From Palleronia salina (GTDB lineage: Bacteria > Pseudomonadota > Alphaproteobacteria > Rhodobacterales > Rhodobacteraceae), in the NCBI RefSeq assembly GCF_900141995.1, contig NZ_FQZA01000006.1, positions 120,169-184,168 of the forward strand: a stretch of DNA of 64,000 nucleotides. Reading direction: 5' to 3'. Below the pieces are notes generated by a model, which searched no databases, was not told the origin of the DNA, and saw only the letters and a program-made list of their open reading frames with translations. The stretch's first letter is position 1. Each line of letters starts with the position of its first letter. Below are positions 61,034-64,000 of the stretch, piece after piece. The position numbers were made by a program, and so were the translations under genes.

Positions 61034-62098
61034 ATGAACGATCAATTCGCGACGGCTATGGGCCGGGCGCTCGAGCAGACGCGCGCCGGAAACCCCGCCG
61101 GGGCCACCGCCACGATCCAGGCGGCCCTGGGCGGTGCGGCCCCTCAACCTTCGCCCAGGGTGCGTCGCCCGCTGGGACAGACCATCGACTCGCTCTTCAA
61201 CGGCAAGCGGGTCGCGCGGTCCTTCGGGCAGGCCCCCGTCCGCGCGCCGGAGGTGCCCACCGGCGCCTCGTGGGAGACGCGGCACCACGCCGGGGCCCAC
61301 GGGGCCCGCGACTATCGCCTGTTCGTGCCGTCGCCGCGCGACGAGCCGGTGCAAGGCCTGGTGATGATGCTGCATGGCTGCACCCAGACCGCCGAGGATT
61401 TCGCGTCCGGCACGCGCATGAACCTGCTGGCCGAGCGGCACAACCTTGTCGTCGTCTACCCCGAGCAGACGCGGGCCGCGAACCAGATGGCCTGCTGGAA
61501 CTGGTTCCGGTCCGAGGACCAGACCCGCGCCGGGGGCGAGCCGGCCCTGCTGGCCGAGATGGCCGGGCAAGTCGCGGCCGAGCTGAACGTGCCGGCCGGT
61601 CGGATCTTCGCCACCGGCCTGTCGGCGGGGGGCGCGATGGCTGCGATCCTGGGCCGCGTCTTCCCCGAGGTCTTCGCGGCCGTCGGTGTGCATTCCGGCC
61701 TGGCGCCGGGGTCGGCGTCCGATGTCGCCGGTGCCTTCGCCGCGATGCAGGGCCAGCCGACGCCTGCCGGTCCCCTGGCCGAGATCCCGGCGCGGACCAT
61801 CGTGTTCCACGGGCTTTCCGACACGACCGTCGCGCCCGCGAACGGCGATGCGGTGATGGCCTCTGCCCTCGGCCGCGCGGCCAGCATCCAGAGCGATGCG
61901 CCCCATGACGGCGCAAAGGTGACGGTCCATCGCGATCCCTCGGGACGGCTGCTGGCCGAGCATTGGGCCATCCCCGGCCTCGGCCATGCCTGGTCGGGCG
62001 GATCTGCCGAGGGCAGCCACACCGCGCCGACCGGCCCGGATGCCTCGGCGGAAATGATGCGCTTTTTCCTGTCGCTGGAGCCGGAGGAGCGGGCATGA
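61034..62098 (+). CDS. PHB depolymerase-type esterase
   Basis: The 354-aa alpha/beta hydrolase has an oxyanion-loop motif VMMLHGCTQTAEDFASGTRM, the nucleophile elbow ATGLSAGGAM with Ser197, an acid region (VFHGLSDTTVAPANGD) and the histidine in IPGLGHAWSGG. This is the esterase PHB depolymerase family. No signal peptide is seen; residues 1-75 are an extra N-terminal region, so it may act on intracellular PHB or on small esters. It overlaps the next gene by four bases. Confidence 0.85.
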   Translation: MNDQFATAMGRALEQTRAGNPAGATATIQAALGGAAPQPSPRVRRPLGQTIDSLFNGKRVARSFGQAPVRAPEVPTGASWETRHHAGAHGARDYRLFVPSPRDEPVQGLVMMLHGCTQTAEDFASGTRMNLLAERHNLVVVYPEQTRAANQMACWNWFRSEDQTRAGGEPALLAEMAGQVAAELNVPAGRIFATGLSAGGAMAAILGRVFPEVFAAVGVHSGLAPGSASDVAGAFAAMQGQPTPAGPLAEIPARTIVFHGLSDTTVAPANGDAVMASALGRAASIQSDAPHDGAKVTVHRDPSGRLLAEHWAIPGLGHAWSGGSAEGSHTAPTGPDASAEMMRFFLSLEPEERA

Positions 62099-63252
62099 GC
62101 GGTTCGCTGACCTTCAACGCGGTGGCCGAGGCCACACCGGGCGCGAAATGGAAAGAACGCTGGGACTGGTCGTGGCCGGCCTACGAGGCCTGGTTCACCG
62201 GCCGCGGCGGCGATGACGGCCCCGACCGCGCGGCCTGCGAGGCGGCGCTCGCGCGACACATGCCCGAGTTGGTCGAGACCCACGCGCGGCTTGCTGACCT
62301 GGCCGGCGGCGGCGACCGGGCCGCGCGGTTCCTGTCGGGCTGGTGCCCGCCGGCCTATCTCGGCGGGTGCACGCTGGCGGCGCAGTCGCGGGCGGGCGAG
62401 GTGCGCCTGGTGCGCAACTACGACCTGTCGCCCGACCTGAACGAAGGGTTGATGTTGCGCAGCGACTGGTGCCGGCCCGTGGTCGGCATGGTCGAATTCC
62501 TGTGGGGCCTGTCGGACGGGATCAACGATGCGGGGCTGTGCATCGCCCTGGCGTATGGCGGCCGCGGCACCACCGGGCGCGGCTTCGGGATCACGCATAT
62601 CGTGCGCTACCTGCTCGAAACCTGCGATACGGTGGGCGAGGCCCTGCGGCGATTGGAGAGGCTGCCCTCGCACATGGCCTACAACCTCGTTCTGGCGGAC
62701 GCCTCGGGGCGGGTATCGTCGGTGGAGCTTTACCCCGGCGGCGGCTTGCACGAGATGGGGCCCGCTATCGCCACCAACCACCAGCACGGGACCGATCCGG
62801 CGGATCGCCCGGCCTTTACCCGGACGGTCGAGCGCCGCGATCACGTCGAGACGCTGATCTCGGCCGACATCGCGCCCGCTGCGCTGGCGGATCGCTTCCT
62901 CGACGCGCCGCTTTACCAGACCAACCACGCGGGCGGGTTCGGCACGCTGTTCACGGCGGAATACGACCCGTCGCGGCGCGCGCTGCGGCTGCTCTGGCCG
63001 CGGGACGAGTGGGAGCAGACGCTCGATGCGTTCGACGAGGGCCAGCGGGTGATTTCCTACGGTGCGGGCAGGGCGCCTGCCGATGCCGTGGAAAGCTGGG
63101 ACTGGTCGGACTGGGCCGCGTTCACCCCATCCGACTGGGTCGCCTTCGGCATGGACTTCGCCCGGCGCTATGCCCCGGAGGGCACGCTGGACGCTTCGGC
63201 TGCGGCGAGCGAGCCGGTCATGCGCCGGGACGACCCCGCCGCCCGCTCCTGA
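62095..63252 (+). CDS. C45-type Ntn hydrolase/acyltransferase
   Basis: The 385-aa product has PAYLGGCTLAAQSRAGEVRL, in which Cys92 would be the nucleophile exposed by autocleavage as in acyl-CoA:6-APA acyltransferase, followed by LVRNYDLSPD, LCIALAYGGRGTTGRGFGIT and ATNHQHGTDPAD. Relatives hydrolyse or transfer N-acyl groups. The substrate is unknown; penicillins, acyl-homoserine lactones and other acyl amides are possible. It is coupled to the esterase gene. A hairpin follows its stop. Confidence 0.75.
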   Translation: MSGSLTFNAVAEATPGAKWKERWDWSWPAYEAWFTGRGGDDGPDRAACEAALARHMPELVETHARLADLAGGGDRAARFLSGWCPPAYLGGCTLAAQSRAGEVRLVRNYDLSPDLNEGLMLRSDWCRPVVGMVEFLWGLSDGINDAGLCIALAYGGRGTTGRGFGITHIVRYLLETCDTVGEALRRLERLPSHMAYNLVLADASGRVSSVELYPGGGLHEMGPAIATNHQHGTDPADRPAFTRTVERRDHVETLISADIAPAALADRFLDAPLYQTNHAGGFGTLFTAEYDPSRRALRLLWPRDEWEQTLDAFDEGQRVISYGAGRAPADAVESWDWSDWAAFTPSDWVAFGMDFARRYAPEGTLDASAAASEPVMRRDDPAARS

Positions 63253-63283
63253 TCCCTATGGGTGCGTGATCTGCACCAATCTG

Positions 63284-63315
63284 GCGGCGCCGACGGCAGG
63301 ATCCGTCGGCGCCGC
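63284..63315 (+). terminator. Hairpin after the C45-type gene
   Basis: GCGGCGCCGACGG (63284-63296) and CCGTCGGCGCCGC (63303-63315) form a perfect 13-base-pair stem with a six-base loop. No U-tract follows, so it may act as an RNA-stabilising or Rho-assisted end rather than a classic terminator. Confidence 0.5.
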
Positions 63316-63550
63316 GACCGTGACGGGACACCAGGCAATCGGCGTCGGAACCGCGCCTCCAGTCTTGGGCGGCCTGCATCGACTTCGGTGCAAATTGCGT
63401 GCCCAAGTGGTTAAAAAAACTCTTTCACGCCCGCCAACTAAGGCTTTTTCAGATCGCGGCGGGCATTGCCGGGGCCCGCGCGCATCGGAACCTCGCCTGC
63501 AAGGCTGTGTTGGTGACCCATTGAATGATGAAAGTCTGCGATAGGCCACC

Positions 63551-63694
63551 ATGCAAGAAGCCAATTTCACTCTCAGTTGGCTGGATTACGCGATCGTCGT
63601 CCTCTACTTCGTTGGCGTCGTCGCGCACGGCATCTATATTTCCCGAAAGAACAAGGGATCGGATGAGCTGCCCCAACCGAGTGGTCCAGGTTGA
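63551..63694 (+). pseudogene. Sodium:solute symporter gene truncated by IS insertion
   Basis: The frame starts MQEANFTLSWLDYAIVVLYF and continues GVVAHGIYISRKNKGSDE, the first membrane span and loop typical of sodium:solute symporters. After about 39 codons it runs into the IS end and stops. The rest of the gene should lie beyond the IS, outside the window, if the insertion was simple. It is probably non-functional. Confidence 0.75.
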
Positions 63695-64000
63695 TTGTTA
63701 GTGCATCGCTGGTCGCCGGTCGACGGCTATGATGCTCTCCGGCGCCGGAGGCCTGTAGCCCAAGGCGCTGTGGGGCCGGACGGTATTGTAGTGGCGACGC
63801 CACCGCTCGATGAGGATCTGGGCCTCACGGAGCGAATAGAAAACCTCTCCGTCGAGCAGCTCGTTGCGGAATCGAGCGTTGAAGCTTTCGCAGTAGCCGT
63901 TCTCCCAAGGTGAGCCAGGCTCGATGTAGGCGGTCTTGGCACCGACGGCGCCGATCCAGTCGCGGACCTTCAGAGCAACAAATTCGGCACCGTTGTCGGA
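63669..64000. mobile_element. IS3-family insertion sequence, right end (cut by window edge)
   Basis: The element starts at about 63669 with TGCCCCAACCGAGTGGTCCA, which fits the TG...CA ends and terminal repeats of IS3-family elements. The transposase reads toward this end on the minus strand. The symporter frame is interrupted exactly here. The exact end and target duplication need the other end, which is outside the window. Confidence 0.8.
63698..64000 (-). CDS. IS3-family transposase OrfB (DDE integrase), C-terminal part
   Basis: The partial frame reads SDNGAEFVALKVRDWIGAVG, then PGSPWENGYCESFNARFRNE, LREAQILIERWRRHYNTVRP and HSALGYRPPAPE before a TAA stop. SDNGAEF holds the second catalytic aspartate and WENGYCESFN the glutamate of the DDE triad, with the YNTVRPHSALGY tail of IS3-family OrfB. 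The N-terminal part and OrfA lie beyond the window. Nothing shows it to be broken. Confidence 0.92.
   Translation of the reverse strand, partial: SDNGAEFVALKVRDWIGAVGAKTAYIEPGSPWENGYCESFNARFRNELLDGEVFYSLREAQILIERWRRHYNTVRPHSALGYRPPAPESIIAVDRRPAMH

Noticed and set aside
1..64000. CRISPR arrays, tRNA or rRNA genes, prophage
   Set aside because: No regularly spaced repeats, no cloverleaf-like sequences and no phage structural genes were recognised on either strand.

Overview
The window is a GC-rich, densely coded chromosomal segment from an alphaproteobacterium, most likely of the Rhodobacterales (roseobacter type). The evidence is the gene families and their order: single-ATPase xylFHG, prfA-prmC-DUF4167, lptF-lptG-lptD-surA-pdxA-rsmA, pepA-holC, a MazG/M20/DUF1499 block, and a PQQ alcohol dehydrogenase with its own ABC system. 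No tRNA, rRNA, CRISPR array or prophage was seen. The only mobile element is an IS3-type transposase cut by the right edge.

Layout. 1-3931: a ROK repressor (cut by the left edge) diverges from xylFHG for xylose uptake, with a ROK-like operator over the -35 box. 4284-8803: a Tat-exported metallophosphoesterase broken by two one-base losses in G runs, an orphan TRAP binding protein behind a GntR-like palindrome, and a thiosulfate module (rhodanese, YeeE/YedE channel, 56-aa membrane peptide). 9156-14595: a small ORF coupled to an SDR, a TPP riboswitch with thiM-thiE-thiD, then mtnA plus a class II aldolase that fit the DHAP shunt for methylthioadenosine salvage. 14743-23392: a ten-gene chemotaxis operon without cheB. 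23593-28462: a persulfide-dioxygenase-like hydrolase with a TauE/SafE exporter, a T4-Rnl2-like RNA ligase, a ferric-iron binding protein and MazG.

28529-48290 is mostly housekeeping: peptidase, translation termination (prfA, prmC), rRNA methylation (rsmA), pyridoxal synthesis (pdxA), LPS export (lptD/F/G) with a SurA-like chaperone, pepA-holC, ABC-F, GST and ndk.

48389-60003 is the most interesting accessory region. A PQQ alcohol dehydrogenase carries the Asp-x-Asp signature of lanthanide enzymes. Beside it are a LuxR-type response regulator, a FIST sensor protein and a hybrid histidine kinase, a NitT/TauT-like binding protein and ATPase with no permease, and a separate ABC permease / ATPase / periplasmic protein / beta-propeller operon of the type linked to lanthanide acquisition. 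Together these look like sensing, metal supply and catalysis for rare-earth-dependent alcohol oxidation.

60601-63252 is a compact cassette of a ribbon-helix-helix regulator, a PHB-depolymerase-type esterase and a C45-type Ntn hydrolase, with a perfect palindrome over the regulator's ribosome binding site. The window ends in a sodium:solute symporter gene cut after about 39 codons by the IS3 element.
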